Source: Streptosporangiales bacterium (GTDB lineage Bacteria > Actinomycetota > Actinomycetes > Streptosporangiales > WHST01). Taken from it: 35,198 nucleotides of DNA. Location: assembly GCA_009379955.1 (NCBI GenBank), contig WHST01000067.1:1-35198 (forward strand). The letters are read 5' to 3'. A program made the translations under genes and the position numbers. Within the stretch, counting starts at the first letter, position 1, and each line of letters begins with the position of its first letter. Positions 7,480 to 15,891 of this stretch are shown here, piece by piece. A model generated the notes under the pieces. The model saw nothing but the letters and a program-made list of their open reading frames with translations, was not told the origin of the DNA and did not search any database.

Positions 7480-7971
7480 TCAGCGGTAGTTGACGAACTG
7501 GACCGCGAAGTCGAGGTCCTTCTCCTTGATCAGGGCCTGGATCTGTTGCAGGTCGTCCTTCTTCTTCGACGACACCCGCAGCTCCTCGCCCTGGATCTGC
7601 GCCTTGACGCCCTTGGGGCCCTCGTCGCGGATGAGCTTGCTGAGCTTCTTGGCGTTGTCCGACGAGATGCCCTCGGTGACGTCGCAGCCCAGGCGGTACT
7701 CCTTGCCGGACAGCTGCGGGTCGCCCGCCTCGAGCGACTTCAGGGAGACGCCGCGCTTGACGAGCTTGGACTGCAGGACGTCGAGCACCGCCTTGGCGCG
7801 CTCCTCGCTGCTGGCGCGGATCTCGATCCGCTTCTCACCCGACCAGGCCACCGAGGCGTTGGTGCCCTTGAAGTCGTAGCGCTGCGCGATCTCCTTCGAC
7901 GCCTGGTTGAGGGCGTTGTCGACCTCTTGGCGGTCGATCTTGTTGACGATGTCGAACGACGAGTCGGCCAC
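7480..7971 (-). CDS. YajQ-family nucleotide (cyclic di-GMP) binding protein
   Basis: A 163-residue protein that matches the YajQ/DUF520 family along its whole length: the start [26 protein letters not shown] in the first RNP-like fold, [11 protein letters not shown] in the middle, [31 protein letters not shown], and the terminal VQFVNYR. Family members have two ferredoxin-like folds and bind nucleotides; some Gram-negative members bind cyclic di-GMP. The GTG at 7971 has AAGGAGG seven bases upstream, which gives the usual family length; the longer frame from 8058 is not supported. Confidence 0.93.
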   Translation of the reverse strand: MADSSFDIVNKIDRQEVDNALNQASKEIAQRYDFKGTNASVAWSGEKRIEIRASSEERAKAVLDVLQSKLVKRGVSLKSLEAGDPQLSGKEYRLGCDVTEGISSDNAKKLSKLIRDEGPKGVKAQIQGEELRVSSKKKDDLQQIQALIKEKDLDFAVQFVNYR

Positions 7972-8109
7972 GTGTTCCCCTCCTTGTGTCCCGGGCGCCG
8001 CCAGCGTACTCACGGGCGCGGTGGTCACGTACCGCAGCGCGGCGTTGACAGTACCCACCAGGAGGTCCAGGGTATCTGCAGGTTTCTTACCAGCGCGAGG
8101 GAGCCCGCC

Positions 8110-10005
8110 ATGAGGCGCTCGGTCCGGTCAGCCCTGCTCGCCCTCGCCGTCGCCGCACCGCTCACCGCGCTGTCGATGTCGTCCGCCGTGGCCGACCAGG
8201 GTGACGGGGCGCGGTCGCGGCAGGAGGCGTACGCCGCCGCGGCGGAGGAGTTCGGCGTCCCCCAGAGCGTCCTGCTCGGGCTCTCGTACGTCGAGTCGCG
8301 GTGGGATGACCACGCGGGCCTGCCCAGCGCAGGCGGCGGCTACGGGCCGATGCACCTGACCGACGTCCCCGCACGCGCCGTCGACCGCAGTATCGGCGTG
8401 CGTCAGGTGCGGCCGTCGCAGCCCACGCTGCGCACCGCGCGGATCGCGTCCGAGCTGACCGGCGTCGACCTCGCCACGGTGAAGCGTGACCCGGTCGAGA
8501 ACATCCGCGGTGGCGCGGCCGTCCTCGCGCGCTACCAGCGTGACCTCGGCCTGCCGACCGGCACGAGTAGCGCCCCCGGCGGCTGGTACGCGGCCGTCGC
8601 GACGTACGGCGGCTCGAGCACCCAGGGCGCCGCGGAGTCTTTCGCCAACCAGGTCTTCGCGAAGGTGCGTGACGGCGTCGCCCGCACCACCGCCGACGGC
8701 GAGCAGGTGGCGCTGCGTGCCGCGCCTGCCACGTCACCCGCGCGGCAGCAGGTCCAGCGGCTCGACCTGCCCGACCCGGTGGAGGGCCAGCGCGTCGAGT
8801 GCCCGAAGAGCCTCGGCTGCCTGTGGATCCCCGCGCCGTACGAGCAGTACGGTGACGAGCCGGGCGAGTACGGCAACCACGACCTCGGGCAGCGGCAGCG
8901 AGACCTCGACATCGAGTACATCGTCATCCACGACACCGAGACCGACTGGGACACGACGCTGCAGCTCGTCCAGGACCCGGAGTACGTCAGCTGGCAGTAC
9001 TCGATCAGGTCCGGCGACGGCCAGGTCGCGCAGCACGTGAAGAACAGGAACGTCGCCTGGCAGGCGGGCAACTGGTACGTCAACATGCACTCGATCGGCA
9101 TCGAGCACGAGGGCTACGTGCGCGACGCGAGCTGGTTCACCGAGGCGATGTACGAGAACTCCGCCGCGCTGGTGCGCTACCTGGCGAAGAAGTACGGTGT
9201 GCCGCTCGACCGCGCGCACATCATCGGCCACGACCAGGTGCCTGGCACCGTCCCGGCGACCGTGGCCGGCATGCACAACGACCCGGGTCCGTACTGGAAC
9301 TGGGAGCACTACTTCCGGCTGCTGCACGCACCGATCACGCCGCGCCCGTCCCGGCACGGCGGCGTCGTCACGATCAAGCCGGGATTCGACGGCAACGTCC
9401 AGCCGATCACCGGGTGCGGTGAGGACCCGGCGACGCCGTGCGCCGAGCAGGGTTCCAGCGCCGTCTTCCTGCACACCGAGCCGAGCGAGGACGCCCCGCT
9501 GGTCAACGACGTCGGCCTGCGTCCCGACGGCAGCCCGAACACGACGCACGTCGAGGACGTCGGTGCCCGGGTCTCGGCCGGCGCGCAGTACGCGTACGCC
9601 GGACGGTCGGGTGACTGGACCGCGATCTGGTACCTCGGCGCGAAGGCGTGGTTCCACGACCCGAGGTCGGAGCCGACGTCGGTGCGCTCGCTCGGGCTCG
9701 TCGTCTCGCCGAAGAAGGGCAAGGACGCGATCCCGTTCTACGGGCGGGCGTACCCGGAGGAGAGCGCGTACCCCGACGACATCCCGTACCAGGCGGTCAC
9801 GCCGCTGCAGTACTCGCTGCAGGCGGGACAGTCGGCGGTCGTCGGTGACGCGAAGGTCCAGACCGACTACTACTTCGCGACGACGTACCAGACGCCGGGC
9901 CGCCAGGTGCTCGGCAAGGACCGGTACTACGAGATCTGGATGGGCCACCGGATGGGCTATGTGCGCGCCGCGGACGTGGACGTGCGCATCGGTGTCGCGC
10001 ACTGA
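8110..10005 (+). CDS. Secreted N-acetylmuramoyl-L-alanine amidase with N-terminal lysozyme-like region
   Basis: A 631-residue exported cell-wall hydrolase. A Sec signal peptide (basic MRRSVR, hydrophobic [14 protein letters not shown], then SAVA) covers about residues 1-29. Residues 35-185 look like a transglycosylase/lysozyme fold with the possible catalytic E62 in YVESRW, a GYGPMHLTD segment and [10 protein letters not shown]. An Amidase_2 domain follows (about 265-410) with probable zinc ligands H274 (IVIHDTE), H389 and possibly D391 ([10 protein letters not shown]); GIEHEGY (H333) and GHDQVPG are also typical. The rest is an SH3-like or unknown cell-wall region with a short Cys pair. The ATG at 8110 has GAGGGAG six bases upstream. 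Two predicted cutting activities in one chain could cleave both glycan and peptide; the first activity is inferred only. Confidence 0.88.
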   Translation: MRRSVRSALLALAVAAPLTALSMSSAVADQGDGARSRQEAYAAAAEEFGVPQSVLLGLSYVESRWDDHAGLPSAGGGYGPMHLTDVPARAVDRSIGVRQVRPSQPTLRTARIASELTGVDLATVKRDPVENIRGGAAVLARYQRDLGLPTGTSSAPGGWYAAVATYGGSSTQGAAESFANQVFAKVRDGVARTTADGEQVALRAAPATSPARQQVQRLDLPDPVEGQRVECPKSLGCLWIPAPYEQYGDEPGEYGNHDLGQRQRDLDIEYIVIHDTETDWDTTLQLVQDPEYVSWQYSIRSGDGQVAQHVKNRNVAWQAGNWYVNMHSIGIEHEGYVRDASWFTEAMYENSAALVRYLAKKYGVPLDRAHIIGHDQVPGTVPATVAGMHNDPGPYWNWEHYFRLLHAPITPRPSRHGGVVTIKPGFDGNVQPITGCGEDPATPCAEQGSSAVFLHTEPSEDAPLVNDVGLRPDGSPNTTHVEDVGARVSAGAQYAYAGRSGDWTAIWYLGAKAWFHDPRSEPTSVRSLGLVVSPKKGKDAIPFYGRAYPEESAYPDDIPYQAVTPLQYSLQAGQSAVVGDAKVQTDYYFATTYQTPGRQVLGKDRYYEIWMGHRMGYVRAADVDVRIGVAH

Positions 10006-10033
10006 CGGCCCGCGGAGTGGTTAGTGTGCAGCG

Positions 10034-11002
10034 GTGACGACATCGCAGACCTCCACCTCGACCTCCGCACCACCGTTGACCCGCGCCGAGGTGGCGCAGG
10101 CGTTCGACCGCATCCGTCCCCACGTCCGCCGCACACCGGTGCTCGCCGGCGAGCGGGCCGACGGCGGCCCGCTGGTGCTGAAGCTGGAGAGCCTCCAGCA
10201 CACCGGCACGTTCAAGGCGCGCGGGGCGTTCAACCGGCTGCTGTCCGCACGCGCATCCGGTGAGCTGACCGACGCCGGCGTCGTCATCGCGTCGGGCGGC
10301 AACGCCGGCCTCGCCGTCGCGTACGCCGCGGGCCGGCTCGGGATCCGTGCGGAGGTCTACGTGCCCGAGGTCATCAGCCCGGCGAAGACCGGGCGCCTCG
10401 ACGCCCTCGGCGCGCACGTGGTGGTCGGCGGCGCGAGCTACGGCGACGCCCTCACCGCGGCGCGGCTGCGCATCGCCGAGACCGGCGCGGTGGAGGTGCA
10501 CGCGTACGACCAGCGCGAGGTCTGCGCGGGCCAGGGCACGCTGGCGCTGGAGCTGCTGGACCAGACCGACGTCGACACGGTGCTGGTGGCGGTCGGTGGC
10601 GGAGGCCTGATCGCCGGCATCACGGCCGGGCTGGACGGCCGCGCGACGGTGGTCGCCGTCGAGCCGGAGAACCTCCCGACCCTGCACGAGGCGTTCGCGG
10701 CCGGTGAGCCGGTCGACATCCCGGTCGACACCACGGCGGTGGCAGCCGACTCCCTGGGCGCGAGGCGAGCGGGCACCGTCGCGTACGCGACGACGACGGC
10801 GGCGGGAGTGCAGAGCGTCCTGGTCGACGACCCGGCCATCATCGCCGCCCGCCGCCACCTCTGGGAGACGTACCGCGTGGTCGTCGAGCACAGTGGAGCC
10901 GCGGCTCTGGCGGCACTGCAGGCGGGTGCCTACATCCCGGCCGCGACGGAGCGCGTGGCGGTCGTGTGCTGCGGTGCGAACACCGACCCGTCCGACCTGT
11001 GA
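10034..11002 (+). CDS. PLP-dependent threonine/serine dehydratase-like enzyme
   Basis: A 322-residue fold-type II PLP enzyme. The Schiff-base Lys is K61 in TGTFKARGAFN; SGGNAG (87-92) is the substrate loop and VGGGGLIAG (187-195) the phosphate-binding loop. Length and motifs match catabolic threonine/serine dehydratases without a C-terminal ACT domain, so allosteric control by isoleucine is unlikely. Related serine racemases and hydroxy-aspartate lyases share these motifs, so substrate is open. It starts with GTG at 10034, 28 bases after the amidase gene; no strong ribosome-binding site is visible. Confidence 0.87.
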   Translation: MTTSQTSTSTSAPPLTRAEVAQAFDRIRPHVRRTPVLAGERADGGPLVLKLESLQHTGTFKARGAFNRLLSARASGELTDAGVVIASGGNAGLAVAYAAGRLGIRAEVYVPEVISPAKTGRLDALGAHVVVGGASYGDALTAARLRIAETGAVEVHAYDQREVCAGQGTLALELLDQTDVDTVLVAVGGGGLIAGITAGLDGRATVVAVEPENLPTLHEAFAAGEPVDIPVDTTAVAADSLGARRAGTVAYATTTAAGVQSVLVDDPAIIAARRHLWETYRVVVEHSGAAALAALQAGAYIPAATERVAVVCCGANTDPSDL

Positions 11003-11090
11003 CGGCGGTCTGTGAAACCGCCGACCGGGCAACGCTCCCGGCCCGTCCGGCGTCGTAGGCATCGCGTTGCTATGCTGCACTGCGCGTCAC

Positions 11091-11172
11091 GGCAGGTTGC
11101 CCGAGCGGCCAAAGGGAGCGGTCTGTAAAACCGTCGGCTCAGCCTTCACTGGTTCGAATCCAGTACCTGCCA
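11091..11172 (+). tRNA. tRNA-Tyr (GTA anticodon)
   Basis: An 82-base class II tRNA with a long variable arm. The acceptor stem pairs GGCAGGT (11091-11097) with ACCTGCC (11165-11171), followed by discriminator A at 11172. The anticodon loop CTGTAAA (11123-11129) holds GTA at 11125-11127. The T arm contains the GGTTCGAATCC core. CCA is not encoded. tRNA genes are common integration sites, and the sequence to the right is patchy accessory-like DNA. Confidence 0.96.
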
Positions 11173-11184
11173 CACCCCGCAGAA

Positions 11185-11222
11185 ACGGCCCCTGGCCAGC
11201 GGAAACGCTGCCCAGGGGCCGT
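11185..11222 (+). terminator. Strong hairpin after tRNA-Tyr, probable terminator
   Basis: Arms ACGGCCCCTGG (11185-11195) and CCAGGGGCCGT (11212-11222) pair perfectly. Inside them CAGCG-GAAA-CGCTG (11197-11210) extends the stem to a GNRA tetraloop with only one C-C mismatch. No clear U tract follows, which is common in actinobacteria. It starts 13 bases after the tRNA. Confidence 0.75.
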
Positions 11223-11612
11223 CCTCGTCTGTCCGGCTGTGTCCGGTCGAATCCGGTGACCTACGGCTATCCGTGTCGAATACGTGTCGAAGGTTGAGTG
11301 CCATCGTTCAGGAGGGCAGCTTCGATCCGCGGCGAAGTTTTGCCTTCGCCGTATCGCTGTGCCTCGGTGCCGCCCAGACCTCGCGGACGCTTCGGCCGCC
11401 TTCACCGGTCTAGAGGCGACGACCTCTGTCCTCGTGAGGTGCTCTTCACGTGTTTCAGATGCGACCGCCATGCGGTGCTATCGCGCCGATCCACCGGCGG
11501 TCGTCACTGAGCACGAACCTGCAAGGTGTGGGCCTCTCACGCCGGGGGTAGACAGGCAGAGGTTGATCTCGGGGGGAGGGTGGCCACCTCCGTGGCTCAT
11601 GAGGAGATCTTC
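11223..11612. other. Gene-free stretch after tRNA-Tyr with one small hairpin
   Basis: About 390 bases without a convincing gene on either strand. GTGTCGAATACGTGTCGAA (11273-11291) is an imperfect direct repeat of GTGTCGAA. A perfect 8-bp hairpin (CGGCGAAG, loop of six, CTTCGCCG) lies at 11330-11351. I found no integrase gene or second copy of the tRNA 3' end here. The ribosome-binding site of the next gene (GAGGAG, 11601-11606) is at its right end. Confidence 0.5.
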
Positions 11613-11861
11613 ATGCCATCGGACCGGGTTGTTATCGAGGTCACGCCACGGGGGCGGGAGTGGCACGTCGAAGTCGATGGGTCGCCGCATCTGGTACTGC
11701 AGTCCAAAGAGACTGCGGTCACGGAAGCACGCGTTCAGGTCGTCGCCCTCTCCCAATCCAGCCGCATCGTGGTCCACAACGCCGCTGGCGAGGTCGAGGA
11801 GGAGGTGACCTGCCCGCCGGAAGTTCCGCCTGACCACGCCGGCGGAGGCCCTGACAACTGA
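11613..11861 (+). CDS. DUF2188 domain protein
   Basis: An 82-residue protein resembling the small DUF2188 family: VIEVTPRGREWHVEVDG, then an ETAVTEARVQVVAL helix, then SSRIVVHNAAGEVEEE. Members are short alpha-beta proteins, often near stress genes in actinobacteria, with no established function. The ATG at 11613 is preceded by GAGGAG six bases upstream; the earlier ATG in frame would add a poor leader. The C-terminal tail (CPPEVPPDHAGGGPDN) is not part of the domain. Confidence 0.75.
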   Translation: MPSDRVVIEVTPRGREWHVEVDGSPHLVLQSKETAVTEARVQVVALSQSSRIVVHNAAGEVEEEVTCPPEVPPDHAGGGPDN

Positions 11862-11941
11862 CTGCTCTGCCTCCACGCTGTCGTCGAGTAGCGGGACCAT
11901 CGCCTCTAGGCAGCTCTTGTCGCCACGTGACATGACTCGAG

Positions 11942-12355
11942 GTGATGAACAAGGCCCGCACTGACCTCGCCGAGCTGACGCGCGGCGACAGCTTCGAGCA
12001 GCTGTCGACGAAGACCATTGGCCGCCTCATCTACACCACGGATGCGTTGCCCGCCGTGCAACCGGTCCGGTACATCGTCGATGACGAGACGATCGTGTTC
12101 CGCACCTCAGAGGCCAAGCGCATCGTCGGTACCGGGGACGGAGCGGTCGTCGCGTTCGAAGTCGACGAGCTCGACGCCGACACCGGCATCGGATGGGTGG
12201 TCACCGTGGTCGGTAGCGCCTCGATCCTCGATCGAGCCGAGGCGGAGCGGTACTGCCCGCGGGCGTTGCGACCGCTCTCCTCCGACGAGGTCGCCGGCGG
12301 GCACGTGGTTGCGTTGATCGCCGGCATCGTGACCGGCCGCTGCGTCACGGGTTGA
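11942..12355 (+). CDS. Pyridoxamine 5'-phosphate oxidase-like flavin-binding protein
   Basis: A 137-residue split-barrel protein of the Pyridox_ox_2 type. Typical parts are LSTKTIGRLIYTTDALPAVQPVRYIVDDETIVFRTSE near the N-terminus, VVAFEVDELDADTGIGWVVTVVGSASIL in the centre, and a C-terminal helix ending IAGIVTGRCVTG. Such proteins bind FMN or F420 or sometimes heme; no substrate can be assigned. A GTG at 11942 and an ATG at 11945 are both possible starts, neither with a good ribosome-binding site. Confidence 0.85.
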   Translation: MMNKARTDLAELTRGDSFEQLSTKTIGRLIYTTDALPAVQPVRYIVDDETIVFRTSEAKRIVGTGDGAVVAFEVDELDADTGIGWVVTVVGSASILDRAEAERYCPRALRPLSSDEVAGGHVVALIAGIVTGRCVTG

Positions 12356-12600
12356 GCTGGGCCTTAGCTCGAGCAGCCGGACCGTGTGATGACAACGGAT
12401 TCGTCTCTGTATGGCCGCTACTCTCAGTTTCCGAGACGTTGCTGAGTGACAACCAGCACCACGCTGGTCCTGGTCGATGGGTGCGGTGCACCTGTCCAGA
12501 TCGACGTCAACGTCGAGCAAAAGACATCGGTCAGATTCGTCCGCGGGTCGTGGGGTAGGTCCGGAACGCCGGGGTACCGAGCCGGTAAGGGACGTGCGCA

Positions 12601-13896
12601 GTGTTGGTGGCGGATCGATACCGAGTGGGTGACCTGCTCGGGCGGGGTGGGATGGGTGAGGTCCGGCGTGCCGTGGACGAGTCGCTGGGCCGACCGGTGG
12701 CACTCAAGCTCCTGCCGAACCAAGGAGGCGACGATGTCCGGTCGGCGCGGTTCCAGATGGAGGCCCGAACCGCGGCGCGACTGAACCATCCCCACGTCGT
12801 GATGGTCTACGACTTCGGCGTCGACCGGGACCACCTGTTCCTGGTGATGGAGCTCCTCTCCGGGCGCAGCCTGGCCGACGAGCTCACCGACCACACGCCG
12901 ATGCCCATTCGCCGGGCCGCGGAGCTCGGTGCACAGGCCGCAGCTGGCCTGGCCGCCGCCCACGCCGAGGGCGTGGTCCATCGCGACGTCAAGCCCGGCA
13001 ACCTCCTGCTGACCGACACGGACGAGGTCAAGGTGGGCGACTTCGGCATCGCGCGTTTCGCCGATGAGTCCCACGCCGCCTTGACCAGGACCGGTCAGAT
13101 CATCGGCACCAGCCTCTACCTGGCACCCGAACGAGCGCGGGGGATGCTGGCCGAGCCGCCGGCGGACATGTACGCGCTGGGTTGTGTGTTGTACGAGCTG
13201 GTGACCGGCCATCCGCCGTTTCGTGCGGACACGCCTGCGGCCGTGTTGTACCAGCACGTGGACGCCTCGCCCGAGGCGCCGTGTCACCTCCGCCCCGACC
13301 TGCCCGAGGAATTCGACGCCCTCATCCTGCGACTCCTGGCGAAGGACCCCGAGGACCGCCCCACCGCCGCGCAGGCGGTCGACACGCTGACTGCGGCCGG
13401 GTTGACCACCGGCCGGTCGGCGACCCGTGAAATCGGTGCGCTCGGCGTCCAGAGCCCGGCGGAGACGCGATGGCAGCGAGACCCGAGGCTGCGGCGTTCC
13501 CGTCGCGTCTGGATGGTCGCCGCCGGTGTCGTCGTCCTCGGGGCCGCCGCAGCGACGCTGGGCACCACTCTCCCCGACATCGGCGACGATCCGCCCGTGC
13601 CAACACGGTCGAGTCCTGCTCAGCAGGACACCCAGCGGCAGCCCACAGCCCCCGGCCCGGGCTCCGCGGCCGCGACCACGGCGGTCGCGACGGCCACCGC
13701 GACGCCGACGGACAGGACGTCTGAGTCGCCACCGTCCAAGAAGAAGTCGCAGCAGCCCAACAAGCCAGGAAAAACCGACAAGCCGGAGAAGACCGAGAAG
13801 ACCGAGAAGCCAGACGCGAGCGACCGCCCGGCCACGAGCTCGAACCCGGCTACGAGCTCGAGTGGCGGCGCGGCGGAAACGCCGGCGGGAGAGTAG
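12601..13896 (+). CDS. PknB-like membrane Ser/Thr protein kinase
   Basis: A 431-residue eukaryotic-type kinase. The cytoplasmic kinase domain covers about residues 6-265: Gly loop LGRGGMGEV, ATP-binding K36 in VALKLL, catalytic HRDVKPGN with D129, DFG in VGDFGIAR, and APERARG for the activation-segment end. One membrane helix lies at about 303-322 (WMVAAGVVVLGAAAATLG). The outer region (about 323-431) is low complexity, rich in P/T/S and then in K/E/P repeats, and holds no PASTA repeats, so no muropeptide-binding module is visible. GTG at 12601 has AAGGGA eight bases upstream. Targets are unknown. Confidence 0.93.
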   Translation: MLVADRYRVGDLLGRGGMGEVRRAVDESLGRPVALKLLPNQGGDDVRSARFQMEARTAARLNHPHVVMVYDFGVDRDHLFLVMELLSGRSLADELTDHTPMPIRRAAELGAQAAAGLAAAHAEGVVHRDVKPGNLLLTDTDEVKVGDFGIARFADESHAALTRTGQIIGTSLYLAPERARGMLAEPPADMYALGCVLYELVTGHPPFRADTPAAVLYQHVDASPEAPCHLRPDLPEEFDALILRLLAKDPEDRPTAAQAVDTLTAAGLTTGRSATREIGALGVQSPAETRWQRDPRLRRSRRVWMVAAGVVVLGAAAATLGTTLPDIGDDPPVPTRSSPAQQDTQRQPTAPGPGSAAATTAVATATATPTDRTSESPPSKKKSQQPNKPGKTDKPEKTEKTEKPDASDRPATSSNPATSSSGGAAETPAGE

Positions 13897-14253
13897 TGCC
13901 GCGGAGCTTGCCATGGGTGGCGGCGAACCACATCAGCCAGGACCTGCTGGTGCGGCCGGCGTGGACCCGTTCCGTTGGGTCGCCTCGATCTCGAGTCAGA
14001 TGGCCCCATCTGGTCTCGGGATGCACCCAAGGATGACACCGTTAGCGGGCGAGCGGCTGTTGCAGATCCCGTGCCCCACGGGTCGTGCCTGCGCGAATGG
14101 CCCCCGTCCTGGCGTGCAGCCAGGAAGAGGACCGGCAGCGAATGTTGCGCGTGAGCTTCGAATGTGCCCCTTCGCGGTCGAGTGTGTTCAAGGCGGGAAG
14201 CGTGGGTAGGTGGGCAGAAGGTTGTTGTGGCACCCGGGTACTACAGCGGCATA
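13897..14253. other. Gene-free stretch between kinase and GAF-ANTAR genes
   Basis: About 360 bases at the convergent end of the kinase and GAF-ANTAR genes. An open frame from the ATG at 13913 to 14209 is possible but has no ribosome-binding site or recognisable domain; its end (MCPFAVECVQGGKRG) faintly recalls a WhiB-type Cys cluster but lacks the rest. I do not call a gene. Confidence 0.45.
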
Positions 14254-14288
14254 GGCTCCGGCGCTCTAGACATACGGGCGCCGGAGCC
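14254..14288 (-). terminator. Hairpin terminator after the GAF-ANTAR gene
   Basis: GGCTCCGGCGC (14254-14264) pairs perfectly with GCGCCGGAGCC (14278-14288) around a 13-base loop. It lies 26 bases beyond the stop of the leftward GAF-ANTAR gene. No U tract is present, so efficiency is uncertain. Confidence 0.65.
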
Positions 14289-14314
14289 GCCTGTTACCCG
14301 TCTGCCGGGTCTGC

Positions 14315-15019
14315 CTACCTGTTCTTCAGGCGGGCTTCGTCTTCGGTGGTGACGAGGCGTTCGGCGAGGTCGCGGAGCTTGATGTTGTGCTGCTGGGACG
14401 ACTTGACGAGCATGGTGAAGGCCTCGTCGGTGGTCAGGCGGTGTCGTTCGGCGAGGATGCCCGTGGCCTGCCCGATGCGCTGGCGCGTGGTCAGGCCTTG
14501 TGACATCTGGGCGTGGTTGCGGGCGTCGGCTAGGGCGACCGCGGCGTGTGCGGCGAAGAGCTGCGCGACGTCGCGGGTGACCTCGTCGAAGGCGCCTGGC
14601 AGGTCGGAGAACAAGGTCAGGGCGCCGAGGGTGTCCTGGTGGGTGTACAGCTGGATCGCGACCACGCTGCGCACCCCGTGCTTGGTCGCTTCGGCGGCGA
14701 AGGCCGGCCACCGCTGCTCGGTGGTCAGGTCCTCGGACCACACGACCCGGTCGTGCCAGATCGCTTCCACCCCGGGGCCGTCGCGCAGGTCGTCCTGGGC
14801 CTTGTGCAGGGCGCGGGCGGTGTCGTCGCTGGCGGCCAGCATCGTCGTGACATCACCGTGGTGGCGTTCGGTGATCTTCGCCGAACGGCAGCCGGCGACC
14901 ACGGCCACGGCCAGCTCACAGACCTGATCGAGGGTCGCCTGCGTGCCCTTGGCCGCCTCCAGGTCCCTGGCGGCGTCAGCGAGCCACTGCGCCAGTTGAC
15001 CGCTGCCGATCGAGGACAC
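14315..15019 (-). CDS. GAF and ANTAR domain regulator (RNA-binding antiterminator)
   Basis: A 234-residue protein. A GAF domain occupies about residues 20-160 (LDQVCELAVAVVAGCRSAKI, VWSEDLTTEQRWPAFAAEA, GVRSVVAIQLYTHQDTLGALTLFS). A C-terminal ANTAR domain covers about 170-222, with RQRIGQATGILAERHRLTTDEAFTMLVKSSQQHNIKLRDLAERLV matching the three-helix fold and its conserved Ala/aromatic positions. ANTAR proteins bind paired RNA hexaloops and relieve termination; the GAF part probably senses a signal. The GTG at 15019 has GGAGAGG about six bases upstream; the longer frame is unlikely. Targets are not visible nearby. Confidence 0.88.
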   Translation of the reverse strand: MSSIGSGQLAQWLADAARDLEAAKGTQATLDQVCELAVAVVAGCRSAKITERHHGDVTTMLAASDDTARALHKAQDDLRDGPGVEAIWHDRVVWSEDLTTEQRWPAFAAEATKHGVRSVVAIQLYTHQDTLGALTLFSDLPGAFDEVTRDVAQLFAAHAAVALADARNHAQMSQGLTTRQRIGQATGILAERHRLTTDEAFTMLVKSSQQHNIKLRDLAERLVTTEDEARLKNR

Positions 15020-15302
15020 GCCGACCCTCTCCAGCGCGGGCCCGCGACCGCGCAGACCGAGCGTAGACGAACCCGACCACGGTCGATAGAAGCACCACTG
15101 CACACTCAGATCGACGTCGCCACGTACGTGTCGAGGTCGACGAGGTAACCCGATGTGAGCAGGCATGGCCCCGGGTAACCCTCTCGGGCTCGAAATCCGT
15201 GAGCCCTCCACCTACGGCCGGGACGGTGGCGCCATGGCGTGCACTACCTCCGCGTCCGGCCCGACCTCGCCACCCGGCGCCCGCGGCCCACAGCGCCGAC
15301 GA

Positions 15303-15877
15303 TCAGCCTCGGCGGCGTCTCAGGAGAGCCCTGGCCACGACGTAGGCGACTCCGCCCAGCGCCAGCCATGGCGTTGCGACGATGACCGGGTCGAGCCATT
15401 GATGTGACAGGTCCGCGCGCCTCTTGCCGATCCGTGACGCGATCCCGTGGTGCGAGATTTCGCTGCGAATCCCGGTCTGGGTGATGGGATTGTCCGGACG
15501 CATCGTCACCAGCGAACGAAGGCCGCTCTCCAGGACGTCCACACGGTCGGCGACCAGGAGGAGCAGCCAGTGCGCCGCTCGTGCCTCGCTGAACCTTTGT
15601 ACGCGTGCCTGCGCAGCAATCCGGAGAGCCCCCGAGGAGGGCAGGAGGTGCCGAACACCGGGGTGACGAACCGGTGCTCGATCGATCTCTCACGGGGCCA
15701 AGTCTCCGGTTGCCGGTCAGGGAACTCCCAGTGCGCGCCGTTCAGGTTCGGGTCGAACTGCTCCCGGGGCACCGACGGCCGGTCTCTCGGGTCCAGGTCG
15801 ACGCCCCAACCCGGGATCCGTGCGCGCAGGTCGTCGCTGGACTCGGCGAGCTTCGGCTTGTCCGGCGTGTATGCCAT
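15303..15877 (-). pseudogene. Conserved actinobacterial hypothetical protein broken by a one-base frameshift
   Basis: Two overlapping leftward frames together give one coherent protein of about 190 residues. The first (from the ATG at 15877, with GAGGGAG before it) reads MAYTPDKPKLAESSDDLRARIPGWG and continues through PVFGTSCPPRGLSGLLRRHAY. The second picks up FSEARAAHWLLLLVADRVDVLESGL and ends with a membrane helix (VIVATPWLALGGVAYVVARAL) and RRRRG. The switch is at the TTT run 15596-15598 (AAA on the coding strand), where one base appears to be missing. It follows the Zn alcohol dehydrogenase by 14 bases, so the two were an operon. It may be real decay or an assembly error. Function of the family is unknown. 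Confidence 0.75.
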
Positions 15878-15891
15878 GATCGTCTCCCTCG

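Noticed and set aside
11139-11471. Leftward open frame over the tRNA-Tyr 3' half ending in RYWIRTSEG
   Set aside because: The ending comes from reading a tRNA gene antisense, a well-known false protein tail. The rest shows no integrase motif, start signal or family.
12446-12784. Open frame upstream of and overlapping the kinase start
   Set aside because: It overlaps the strongly supported kinase gene, has no domain or ribosome-binding site, and contains only a small hairpin (ACCAGC-N5-GCTGGT, 12452-12468).
13913-14209. Possible small Cys-containing (WhiB-like) protein
   Set aside because: Only one CPxxxxC-like segment is present; other WhiB cysteines and the GVWGG turn are missing, and there is no ribosome-binding site.
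15590-15605. Programmed -1 frameshift as an explanation for the broken gene at 15.6 kb
   Set aside because: No slippery heptamer of the X-XXY-YYZ type or downstream structure is obvious; a lost base in a homopolymer is simpler.
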